NCBI GenBank assembly: GCA_036655355.1
Contig: JAVVQG010000003.1
Location: 62,001-126,000, forward strand
Direction: 5' to 3'
From: JAUNSR01 sp036655355
Lineage (GTDB): Bacteria > Bacteroidota > Bacteroidia > Bacteroidales > JAUNSR01
Length of the DNA stretch: 64,000 bases
Below are positions 25,785-32,797 of this stretch, one piece after another; the stretch's first letter is position 1; each line of letters opens with the position of its first letter. The translations under genes and the position numbers were made by a program. Below the pieces are notes generated by a model. It did not search any database, was not told where the DNA came from, and was given only the letters and a program-made list of their open reading frames with translations.

Positions 25785-25856
25785 TACCCTCGCCGGGAAT
25801 CGAACCCGAATCTAAAGTTTAGGAAACTTTTGTTCTATCCATTGAACTACAAAGGC
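25785..25856 (-). tRNA. tRNA-Arg (anticodon CCT)
   Basis: 72-nt cloverleaf on the minus strand. Acceptor GCCTTTG pairs with CGAGGGT (G-U pairs at 1, 4 and 6), discriminator A. Anticodon stem AAAGT/ACTTT encloses TTCCTAA, anticodon CCT, decoding AGG. T-arm GGGTTCGATTCCC is canonical. No encoded CCA. Confidence 0.92.
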
Positions 25857-25871
25857 AATTGTTAATGACCA

Positions 25872-25879
25872 CAAAAATA
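25872..25879 (-). promoter_or_regulatory. -7 box of tRNA-Arg
   Basis: Minus strand TATTTTTG (TAnnTTTG), 15 bp upstream of the mature tRNA 5' end. Confidence 0.55.
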
Positions 25880-25950
25880 GTATAAATTCGCCGATTGCAC
25901 AAAAGAAGGGTGTGAATAATGTCACTACTTCTCCAAAGAGCGTTCCCCCC

Positions 25951-26676
25951 TTACCCAAAGAGCGATTTAAGAATCTCGAGCGATTTGATCTCTTTCAGAT
26001 CAGGGAGATGCAATCTGAAATAGGCAACCAGCACATCCAGGATAAATCCGCGCTGTTCGCGGTTCAAACCGAAAGAGGCAAGATCGCCGTATTCAAGAAG
26101 GAGCACAGCGTGGAGCAATGTAGCTTGTGTCGGTTCCAGATAGTAAGGATGGTCAGCCGCACGAGGTGTAAAGCTACCCTCCGCCATATCGAACCGGTAA
26201 CCGGGCGAATACGACTCCCGATGGATACGGAATCCCAGAAACTCCGAGATCTTCAGCAGAAAAACCAGATGGAAATTAGCCTTCCCCTCCTCCAGTAGGT
26301 CGTACAGGTTCACGGAATCCACAATAAAGTGGTAAAGCGGCAGGTTCTGCTCCTGTTCTCGCACAGTACGACTGAGCGCTTCGGCTAGAAAAAGCACCAC
26401 GGCGTTTTTCACCGGATCGAAAGGGATCGACGTATGCGGTGAAAGTACCCGGGCTTCCGCTATTTTCTGAATCTCACGGGTAGGAAGATGCTCTACGTCG
26501 AGTTCCAGGATGGAGAATGGAGCGAAAAGCGAACGACTCAGTCGCCCCCGTTTTCCCTTGACGTTGGGCAACGAATAGGTGACGCGTCCGAATTTTTCCG
26601 TATAAATATGAACAAAGGAACTCTTATCGTTGTATGCAATTACAGACAAAACGATGCCATTGGTTTTTTCACGCAT
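25951..26676 (-). CDS. recO: DNA repair protein RecO
   Basis: Single-strand annealing and RecA-loading protein of the RecFOR pathway. From the ATG at 26676 it is 241 residues, starting MREKTNGIVLSVIAYNDKSSFVHIYTEKFGRVTY, the usual OB-fold N-terminus. The helical C-terminal domain follows. No clear zinc-finger cysteines are present. The frame reads 16 codons further upstream, but the -7 box at 26698-26705 puts those upstream of transcription, so the shorter start is chosen. Confidence 0.9.
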   Translation of the reverse strand: MREKTNGIVLSVIAYNDKSSFVHIYTEKFGRVTYSLPNVKGKRGRLSRSLFAPFSILELDVEHLPTREIQKIAEARVLSPHTSIPFDPVKNAVVLFLAEALSRTVREQEQNLPLYHFIVDSVNLYDLLEEGKANFHLVFLLKISEFLGFRIHRESYSPGYRFDMAEGSFTPRAADHPYYLEPTQATLLHAVLLLEYGDLASFGLNREQRGFILDVLVAYFRLHLPDLKEIKSLEILKSLFG

Positions 26677-26684
26677 AATCTGTG

Positions 26685-26692
26685 TATCTTTG
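26685..26692 (+). promoter_or_regulatory. -7 box of the DUF2721 gene
   Basis: TATCTTTG on the plus strand. It faces the minus-strand box of recO across 5 bp, so the two promoters overlap. Confidence 0.6.
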
Positions 26693-26697
26693 TCGAA

Positions 26698-26705
26698 CAA
26701 AGTTA
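26698..26705 (-). promoter_or_regulatory. -7 box of recO
   Basis: Minus strand TAACTTTG. The predicted start near 26691 lies inside the opposing -7 box and leaves recO a leader of about 15 nt. Confidence 0.6.
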
Positions 26706-26717
26706 TAGAATTTCTTG

Positions 26718-27122
26718 ATGACAATGGAAGAATTAACCCTCACAACGCCGTCGCTTCTGTTTTCGGCGGTATCGCTTATCATGCTGGCCTACACCAACCG
26801 TTTCATATCCTATGCTCAGTTGGTTCGTAACCTAGCGGAAGATTACGAGGAACACCCGTCGAAAGAGTTGGTGGACCAGATCCGCAATTTGCGCAGAAGA
26901 CTCTATCTGATCCGTTTGATGCAGGTACTCGGCATCGTGAGTCTGTTTTTATGCGTGGGCACCATGTTCTTATTATACATTGGATTGCAGACGGTGGCGG
27001 TGTATCTTTTCGGACTCGGAATGTTCTCTCTGATCGCTTCGCTTGGTGTTTCGATTCAGGAGATAACCATCTCGGTAAAAGCACTCGAGATCCGATTAAA
27101 CAAGATTGAGAAGGGCAAATAA
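26718..27122 (+). CDS. DUF2721 family small membrane protein
   Basis: 134 residues (from ATG 26718; ATG 26724 is an equally good start). An N-terminal membrane helix (TPSLLFSAVSLIMLAYTNRFI), a charged loop with YAQLVRNLAEDYEEHPSKEL, two further helices and a C-terminal helix ending IRLNKIEKGK. The pattern matches DUF2721, function unknown. Divergent from recO, sharing overlapping promoters. Confidence 0.8.
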   Translation: MTMEELTLTTPSLLFSAVSLIMLAYTNRFISYAQLVRNLAEDYEEHPSKELVDQIRNLRRRLYLIRLMQVLGIVSLFLCVGTMFLLYIGLQTVAVYLFGLGMFSLIASLGVSIQEITISVKALEIRLNKIEKGK

Positions 27123-27222
27123 TAAATTGATTTAATTATTAAAACTCTTTTCAAAACAACCTTTAACAAAAAGGCTCACAAAAAGAAAAAACACACTTTC
27201 TGCGATTTTTTTTGTGCATTTG

Positions 27223-27254
27223 TTTGGTCATTTCGGAAAGTGCTTCTATATTTG
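27223..27254 (+). promoter_or_regulatory. Promoter of the tRNA-Glu/rpsT cluster
   Basis: -33 TTTG (27223-27226) and -7 TATATTTG (27247-27254) with 20 bp between, an exact fit to the Bacteroides consensus. It precedes tRNA-Glu 1 by 58 bp. Confidence 0.8.
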
Positions 27255-27312
27255 CACTCGCAATCGGGAAACAAGGTGTTTACAGAACAAACACTTCCCG
27301 TAAGCGGATAAC

Positions 27313-27384
27313 GGTCCATTCGTCTATCGGTTAGGACGCCAGATTTTCATTCTGGAAAGAGGGGTTCGATTCCCCTATGGACTA
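27313..27384 (+). tRNA. tRNA-Glu (anticodon TTC), copy 1
   Basis: 72-nt cloverleaf. Acceptor GGTCCAT/ATGGACT with a G-U first pair, discriminator A, anticodon TTC in the loop TTTTCAT, T-arm AGGGGTTCGATTCCCCT. No encoded CCA. Lies 33 bp before rpsT, probably on one transcript. Confidence 0.96.
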
Positions 27385-27417
27385 CGAATAACAAAAAAAT
27401 TAAATAGATTAGTCGAG

Positions 27418-27672
27418 ATGGCAAATCATAAATCATCAATCAAAAGAATCAGACAGACGCATACCAAAAATCTGCGCAACAGATATTATGGTAAAACTAC
27501 CCGTAATGCGGTACGTAAATTGCGTGCAATCACTAACAAAGAGGAAGCGGTAACACTTTACTCTACAGTAAGCGGTATGTTGGATAAACTTGCTAAAAAG
27601 AACGTTATCCACAAAAACAAAGCGAACAACTTGAAATCTAAGTTGGCTTTGCATATCAACAAATTGGCTTAA
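27418..27672 (+). CDS. rpsT: 30S ribosomal protein S20
   Basis: 84-residue basic protein that binds 16S rRNA early in 30S assembly. The N-terminus MANHKSSIKRIRQTHTKNLRNRYYGKTTRNAVRKL and Lys/Arg-rich helical make-up match S20. It lies between tRNA-Glu copies 1 and 2, so processing of the tRNAs would release its mRNA. Confidence 0.97.
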   Translation: MANHKSSIKRIRQTHTKNLRNRYYGKTTRNAVRKLRAITNKEEAVTLYSTVSGMLDKLAKKNVIHKNKANNLKSKLALHINKLA

Positions 27673-27687
27673 TAACGTCATATCTTC

Positions 27688-27759
27688 GGTCCATTCGTCT
27701 ATCGGTTAGGACGCCAGATTTTCATTCTGGAAAGAGGGGTTCGATTCCCCTATGGACTA
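27688..27759 (+). tRNA. tRNA-Glu (anticodon TTC), copy 2
   Basis: Identical over 72 nt to copy 1. Sits 15 bp after the rpsT stop. A hairpin with a T8 tract follows at 27769-27804. Confidence 0.96.
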
Positions 27760-27768
27760 CGAAAGAGC

Positions 27769-27804
27769 CGTCATACTACAAAACATGTGTGACGACTTTT
27801 TTTT
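27769..27804 (+). terminator. Terminator-like hairpin between tRNA-Glu copies 2 and 3
   Basis: 8-bp stem CGTCATAC/GTGTGACG (one U-G pair; 27769-27776 with 27787-27794) followed by T8 at 27797-27804. Suggests copy 3 is at least partly transcribed separately. Confidence 0.65.
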
Positions 27805-27825
27805 GACGGCAACGCCAGACCACAT

Positions 27826-27897
27826 GGTCCCTTCGTCTATCGGTTAGGACGCCAGATTTTCATTCTGGAAAGAGGGGTTCGATTCCCCTAGGGACTA
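27826..27897 (+). tRNA. tRNA-Glu (anticodon TTC), copy 3
   Basis: 72 nt, identical to copies 1 and 2 except for two compensating bases in the acceptor stem: GGTCCCT/AGGGACT instead of GGTCCAT/ATGGACT (an A-T pair replaced by C-G). Confidence 0.96.
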
Positions 27898-27937
27898 CAA
27901 AAAGGAGGTTATACGAAACGTGTAACCTCCTTTTTTT
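27898..27937 (+). terminator. Terminator after tRNA-Glu copy 3
   Basis: Stem AGGAGGTTATACG/CGTGTAACCTCCT (one wobble), loop AAA, followed by a T7 tract. Closes the tRNA-Glu/rpsT cluster. Confidence 0.9.
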
Positions 27938-27961
27938 GTTTCTTTCTGTTTATAATTTTTC

Positions 27962-27969
27962 TATATTTG
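27962..27969 (+). promoter_or_regulatory. -7 box of gyrB
   Basis: TATATTTG, perfect TAnnTTTG, 40 bp before the gyrB ATG at 28010. It also shows that the in-frame codon at 27986 is too close to transcription start to be preferred. Confidence 0.6.
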
Positions 27970-28009
27970 CATATCCTTTACTTGGGTGATATTTAACACA
28001 CTAAAGATT

Positions 28010-29956
28010 ATGTCTGAAGAACAAAATAAATCATACTCGGCCGACAGTATTCAGGTACTCGAAGGTCTGGAGGCGGTAAGAAAACGTCCCGCCATGTATA
28101 TCGGGGATATCGGTATCAAAGGGCTCCATCACCTTGTTTACGAGGTGGTTGACAACTCTATCGACGAGGCGTTGGCAGGTTACGCCACTCACATTGAGGT
28201 AACCATTAATGAAGACAACTCCATCACGGTAGTGGACAATGGCCGCGGTATTCCGGTTGACTGGCACGAGAAAGAGGGTAAATCAGCCCTGGAAGTGGTT
28301 TTGACGGTACTTCATGCCGGTGGTAAATTTGACAAAGGTTCTTACAAGGTATCCGGTGGTTTGCACGGGGTAGGTGTATCTTGTGTGAATGCACTCTCTA
28401 CTTACCTGCGAGCAGAAGTTAGACGCGGCGGTAAGGTTTACATGCAGGAATTCTCTTGCGGAGCTCCACTGCACGGCGTTGAAGAGATCGGAACGACAGA
28501 AGAGAATGGTACGACCATCGTTTTCCGTCCCGACGAAAACATCTTTACGGTTTCAGAATACAAATACGACATCCTAGCCGCTCGTTTGCGCGACTTGGCT
28601 TACCTGAATGCAGGTATCCACCTAACTTTGACTGATCGCAGAGAAATTCTGGAAGACGGTTCTTTCAAAAGCGAGGTTTACTACTCTACAGAAGGTCTGA
28701 AGGAATTTGTCCGTTACATCGACTCTGCCCGTGAACACCTTATTGAAGACGTAATTCACATCTCTACCGAAAAACAGGGCATCCCTGTGGAAGTAGCGAT
28801 GACTTACAATACAACTTACGGCGAGAATGTTTATTCTTACGTAAATAATATCCATACCATCGAAGGTGGTACCCATTTGGCGGGATTCCGCCGCGGTTTG
28901 ACCCGTACACTGAAGAAATACGCAGAGGATTCAAAAATGCTTGAAAAAGTAAAAGTGGATATCAGCGGGGATGACTTCCGTGAAGGTTTGACAGCCGTTG
29001 TTTCGGTGAAGGTTCAGGAACCTCAGTTTGAAGGACAGACCAAAACCAAATTAGGAAACAACGAGGTGATGGGAGCGGTTGATCAGGCCGTAGGTGAAGC
29101 TTTGGGTAATTACCTGGAGGAAAATCCGAAACAAGCCCGTGCAATCGTTGAGAAAGTGATCCTTGCAGCTACCGCTCGTTTTGCAGCCCGTAAGGCACGT
29201 GAACAGGTACAGCGCAAATCTCCGCTTACGGGAGGTGGCCTTCCGGGTAAACTGGCAGACTGCTCTTCGAAGAACGCAGAGGAGTGCGAGATCTTCCTTG
29301 TCGAGGGAGACTCTGCGGGTGGTACGGCTAAACAGGGTCGTCACCGTAACTTCCAGGCTATCCTGCCGCTTCGTGGTAAGATCATGAACGTTGAGAAAGC
29401 AATGCTTCACCGCGTTCTAGACAGCGAAGAGATCAAGAACATGTTTACCGCACTCGGTGTACACATCGGAACCGAAGAAGATGCGAAAATGTTGAACATC
29501 TCGAAACTGCGTTACCACAAAGTGATCATCATGACCGATGCCGACGTGGACGGTAGCCACATCGCGACGCTTTTGATGACTTTCTTCTTCCGATACATGC
29601 GTCCGCTGATTGAAAACGGCTATCTGTACATCGCTACACCGCCGCTTTACCTTTGCAAACGCGGAAAAGTAGAGGAGTATTGCTGGAACGAACAGCAGCG
29701 TCAACAGTTTATCCTGAAATATGGTAACGGTAATGAAAACGTGGTACACACACAGCGTTATAAAGGTTTGGGTGAGATGAACGCTCAGCAGCTTTGGGAA
29801 ACAACCATGGACCCGGAACACCGTACCTTGCGTCAGGTGACTATCGAAAACGCGACGGAAGCCGATCACGTGTTCTCGATGTTGATGGGTGAAGATGTTG
29901 AACCTCGCCGCCAGTTCATCGAAGCAAATGCAACTTATGCGAATATCGACGCTTAA
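28010..29956 (+). CDS. gyrB: DNA gyrase subunit B
   Basis: ATPase subunit of gyrase, which introduces negative supercoils. From ATG 28010 it is 648 residues, starting MSEEQNKSYSADSIQVLEGLEAVRKRPAMYIGD, the canonical gyrase start. GHKL motifs (VDNSIDEALAG, DNGRGIPV, GGLHGVGVSCVNALS), TOPRIM motifs EGDSAGG and DADVDGSHI, and the C-terminal QRYKGLGEMN are all present. The 654-residue class without the E. coli insert is normal for Bacteroidetes. The topoisomerase IV counterpart, parE, lies 15 kb downstream. Confidence 0.97.
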   Translation: MSEEQNKSYSADSIQVLEGLEAVRKRPAMYIGDIGIKGLHHLVYEVVDNSIDEALAGYATHIEVTINEDNSITVVDNGRGIPVDWHEKEGKSALEVVLTVLHAGGKFDKGSYKVSGGLHGVGVSCVNALSTYLRAEVRRGGKVYMQEFSCGAPLHGVEEIGTTEENGTTIVFRPDENIFTVSEYKYDILAARLRDLAYLNAGIHLTLTDRREILEDGSFKSEVYYSTEGLKEFVRYIDSAREHLIEDVIHISTEKQGIPVEVAMTYNTTYGENVYSYVNNIHTIEGGTHLAGFRRGLTRTLKKYAEDSKMLEKVKVDISGDDFREGLTAVVSVKVQEPQFEGQTKTKLGNNEVMGAVDQAVGEALGNYLEENPKQARAIVEKVILAATARFAARKAREQVQRKSPLTGGGLPGKLADCSSKNAEECEIFLVEGDSAGGTAKQGRHRNFQAILPLRGKIMNVEKAMLHRVLDSEEIKNMFTALGVHIGTEEDAKMLNISKLRYHKVIIMTDADVDGSHIATLLMTFFFRYMRPLIENGYLYIATPPLYLCKRGKVEEYCWNEQQRQQFILKYGNGNENVVHTQRYKGLGEMNAQQLWETTMDPEHRTLRQVTIENATEADHVFSMLMGEDVEPRRQFIEANATYANIDA

Positions 29957-29975
29957 GCGACGTCATACGATAATC

Positions 29976-30019
29976 AATCGCCCTGAAACGGTTTGGAAAC
30001 AAATCGCTTCAGGGCGATT
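29976..30019. terminator. Terminator after gyrB
   Basis: Perfect 12-bp stem AATCGCCCTGAA/TTCAGGGCGATT (29976-29987 with 30008-30019). Its right arm runs into GCGATTTCATTTG, the same 13 bp that end the 68-bp element downstream. Confidence 0.8.
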
Positions 30020-30052
30020 TCATTTGTATATAATCTATTTTTACATTAAGGT

Positions 30053-30120
30053 CAAATGCGCCATCTATATACCTTCTGTTGGGTAACTCAACTTTAGATG
30101 AGCTATGGCGATTTCATTTG
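30053..30120. repeat. 68-bp palindromic element, copy 3
   Basis: Same 68-bp length and ends as the two copies near 15 kb, ~90% identical to copy 1. It is preceded by TTACATTAAGGT as in copies 1 and 2, and flanked by a 19-bp direct repeat (30013-30031 and 30107-30125). Located between gyrB and the TonB-type barrel gene. Confidence 0.88.
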
Positions 30121-30217
30121 TATATCGTTTGTTTAATAATCTACAATTTTAAACACCGCTTTAAACTTATTGCCGATTCGGCAGTCAGATAGCTGTAACT
30201 TATAAGGAAGAAATACG

Positions 30218-32680
30218 ATGAAATTAAAAACAGTGCTGCTTACCGGCCTGATTGTGTCGGCGGTACAAGCATTCGGTCAGGAGATCAAGGGCAAAATCAT
30301 AGATAAATCAAGTAAGGAACCGATTGAATTCGTCAATATCGCCCTGTATGAAGAGGGTACGGAAAAAATGGTGAAAGGCCATACGACCAACCTGCAGGGA
30401 CAATTCGAATTTTCGGACGTTGCACCGGGAACCTACACCCTTCGCATCTCTTTCGTGGGATATGCAACGGTGAATATTCCCGTGGCGATTACCACAAAGA
30501 AGAAAGAGGTGAATCTGGGAAGCATCTCGCTCACGGAAGACTCCAAAGTGCTTAAAGAGGTGCAAGTGACCGGACAGAAGTCACAAATGCGTTTCGAAGT
30601 GGATAAAAAGGTATTTAATGTCGATCAGAACATCGCCAGTGCGGGTGGATCTGCATCGGATGCACTTTCGAACATCCCTTCCGTAACGGTAGATAACGAA
30701 GGTAACGTATCGCTGCGCAACAATTCGGCTGTAACGATCTGGATCAACGGACGGCCGTCGGGACTTTCCGAAGACAACCGCGCACAGATCCTTGAACAGC
30801 TCCCGGCCGAGAGCATCGAAACGATCGAGGTGATCACCAACCCTTCCGCCCGATTCAGCTCTGAAGGCTCTGCCGGAATCATCAACATCGTAATGAAGAA
30901 AGAGAAGAAGATGGGTTACTACGGAGGCTTTTCGGCCAATGCCGATACCCAAGGCGGATACGGAGCAAGCGCGAATATCAATATGAACTACGATAAATGG
31001 GAGGGATTCGCCAACATCGGATACCGTCGTCGCAGAATGGAGACGAACGGAACGACAGAGCGTACCTCTTTCCGCGAAGACCCGATTACCTCGAACCTCG
31101 AGGAGAGTATCCTGTCACAGCAGAGCAAGGGAAGCGGCGGTATGGGGGGACTCTTCGCTCGTGCCGGCGTGGTGTATAATTTCTCGAAGAACGATGTCCT
31201 CTCATTCACGGGATCTACCATGCAGGGGAATCACGACCGCAATTCAACCATCGATTACACCAATACCGCTAACGATATCGCTTCGAAATGGCGACGAGAA
31301 AGCGATGTGAACAACAAACACACCATGTATTCGGCTCAGATGGACTACATCCATACGTTCTCGAAAAATCACGACCTGCGTTTCGCATTCGAATACGATT
31401 ACATGAATCGCGGCGGTGACTCCTACTACGATCAGATCTACAGCGATACCACGATTTATCAGATTCAGGAGAGTCCCAGTCATCGCAAAGGGTTCGAAGC
31501 ACAAGTGGATTATACCAATACCTTGTCTGATAAGTTGAAGATCGAGGCGGGATATAAGGCGGATGTGAACTCACACCGGTCGGATGCACAGACGTGGAAT
31601 GGAAAACAGGCACTTCCGGCTTATGAAGACCTCTCGCTTTACAACAGCTTCGTTTACGACGAGAACATCCAGGCCGTATACGGAACCGCATCGGGGAAAC
31701 TGGGCAAATTCAGCTACCAGGCGGGGCTGCGTGGCGAATACACCCATTACAGCACCAGTTCCACAGGAAAAGATCAGGAGAGCGGGAATACGGTAGCACC
31801 GGAAAAGGCGTCAAAAAGCTATTTCGACCTTTTCCCAAGTGCATTTCTCTCCTATTCATTGCCGAAAGGGAACGAATTGCAATTGAATTATACCCGACGC
31901 ATCAACCGTCCGCGGGGACGTCAGCTCAACTCGTTCATCAACATTACCGACTCGGCGAACATCTCGTTCGGTAATCCGTTGCTGAGTCCGGAGTTCTCTC
32001 ACTCCCTCGAACTGAATTACATTAAGAACTGGGATAACCACATGCTTTCTGCATCCCTTTACTATCGGGCAACGGAAGATGTAATCCAACGGGTGAGTTA
32101 CATGCAGGGAAATTCGCTCTACACCACGTATGACAATGCTACGAATTCAAGCCGTTCGGGTATGGAACTGGTGGGCAAGAACCGCCTCTTCGGCTGGCTA
32201 GACCTCACCACTTCGGCCAATCTTTATTATTATAAAGTGGACGGATTTACTTATAAATACGGCGAAAGCAGCTTTACTTACGACGGTTCGAAAGACTTCT
32301 CGTGGGATGCGCGCATGATTGCAAACATCATGTTGCCATGGAAAGTCAGCCTGCAGTTGACCGGTAATTATACCTCGCCGATAAAGACGGCACAAGGGAA
32401 AGATTTTGAGCAGTATTGGCTGGATGCGGGACTTCGCAAAACATTCCTTGAACGCAGACTATCCGTAGCCATTACCGGACGTGACCTTTTCAATTCACGC
32501 AAAATGAAATCGTATCGCTATGGCGATAATTTCCAAGAATACAGCAAGATGCAGTGGGGTGGACGCCAGGTTGGTTTCACAATCTCCTACAACTTCGGTA
32601 ATTCGAGCAACACAAAGAAGAAAAACGGCAAAACAGAGCGCAATACAGAGATGATGGGTGGCGATATGATGGAAGATTAA
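30218..32680 (+). CDS. TonB-dependent receptor-like outer membrane beta-barrel protein
   Basis: 820 residues: signal peptide (MKLKTVLLTGLIVSAVQAFGQ), an N-terminal carboxypeptidase-regulatory-like domain (IKGKIIDKSSKEPIEFVNIALYE to GSISLTED), a plug region (SDALSNIPSVTVDNEGNVSLRNNSAVTIWINGRPSG and IETIEVITNPSARFSSEGSAGIINIVMKK), then a large OMP_b-brl_3-type barrel. No TonB box is obvious and no SusD partner follows, so this is the solo family rather than a SusCD pair. Substrate unknown. The C-terminal KKKNGKTERNTEMMGGDMMED tail is an odd hydrophilic extension beyond the barrel. Confidence 0.88.
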   Translation: MKLKTVLLTGLIVSAVQAFGQEIKGKIIDKSSKEPIEFVNIALYEEGTEKMVKGHTTNLQGQFEFSDVAPGTYTLRISFVGYATVNIPVAITTKKKEVNLGSISLTEDSKVLKEVQVTGQKSQMRFEVDKKVFNVDQNIASAGGSASDALSNIPSVTVDNEGNVSLRNNSAVTIWINGRPSGLSEDNRAQILEQLPAESIETIEVITNPSARFSSEGSAGIINIVMKKEKKMGYYGGFSANADTQGGYGASANINMNYDKWEGFANIGYRRRRMETNGTTERTSFREDPITSNLEESILSQQSKGSGGMGGLFARAGVVYNFSKNDVLSFTGSTMQGNHDRNSTIDYTNTANDIASKWRRESDVNNKHTMYSAQMDYIHTFSKNHDLRFAFEYDYMNRGGDSYYDQIYSDTTIYQIQESPSHRKGFEAQVDYTNTLSDKLKIEAGYKADVNSHRSDAQTWNGKQALPAYEDLSLYNSFVYDENIQAVYGTASGKLGKFSYQAGLRGEYTHYSTSSTGKDQESGNTVAPEKASKSYFDLFPSAFLSYSLPKGNELQLNYTRRINRPRGRQLNSFINITDSANISFGNPLLSPEFSHSLELNYIKNWDNHMLSASLYYRATEDVIQRVSYMQGNSLYTTYDNATNSSRSGMELVGKNRLFGWLDLTTSANLYYYKVDGFTYKYGESSFTYDGSKDFSWDARMIANIMLPWKVSLQLTGNYTSPIKTAQGKDFEQYWLDAGLRKTFLERRLSVAITGRDLFNSRKMKSYRYGDNFQEYSKMQWGGRQVGFTISYNFGNSSNTKKKNGKTERNTEMMGGDMMED

Positions 32681-32748
32681 TCATATATTCATAATTTTCA
32701 CCTATTAACTAACCAAATTGCCAAGTAATTGTTTTACTTTGTATAGAG

Positions 32749-32779
32749 ATGAAGTGACTGTGCGAAACAGTCGCTTCAT
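32749..32779 (+). promoter_or_regulatory. Hairpin in the rnr 5' leader
   Basis: 13-bp stem ATGAAGTGACTGT/ACAGTCGCTTCAT (one G-U pair) with loop GCGAA. It begins about where transcription from a TTACTTTG box (32735-32742) would start and ends 18 bp before the rnr ATG. No T-tract follows, so it is not a terminator. Confidence 0.6.
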
Positions 32780-32797
32780 TATAATACAAAGCGGAAT

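Noticed and set aside
27769..27804. Attenuator controlling tRNA-Glu copy 3
   Set aside because: The hairpin fits a plain terminator; no competing fold is visible, so regulation cannot be claimed.
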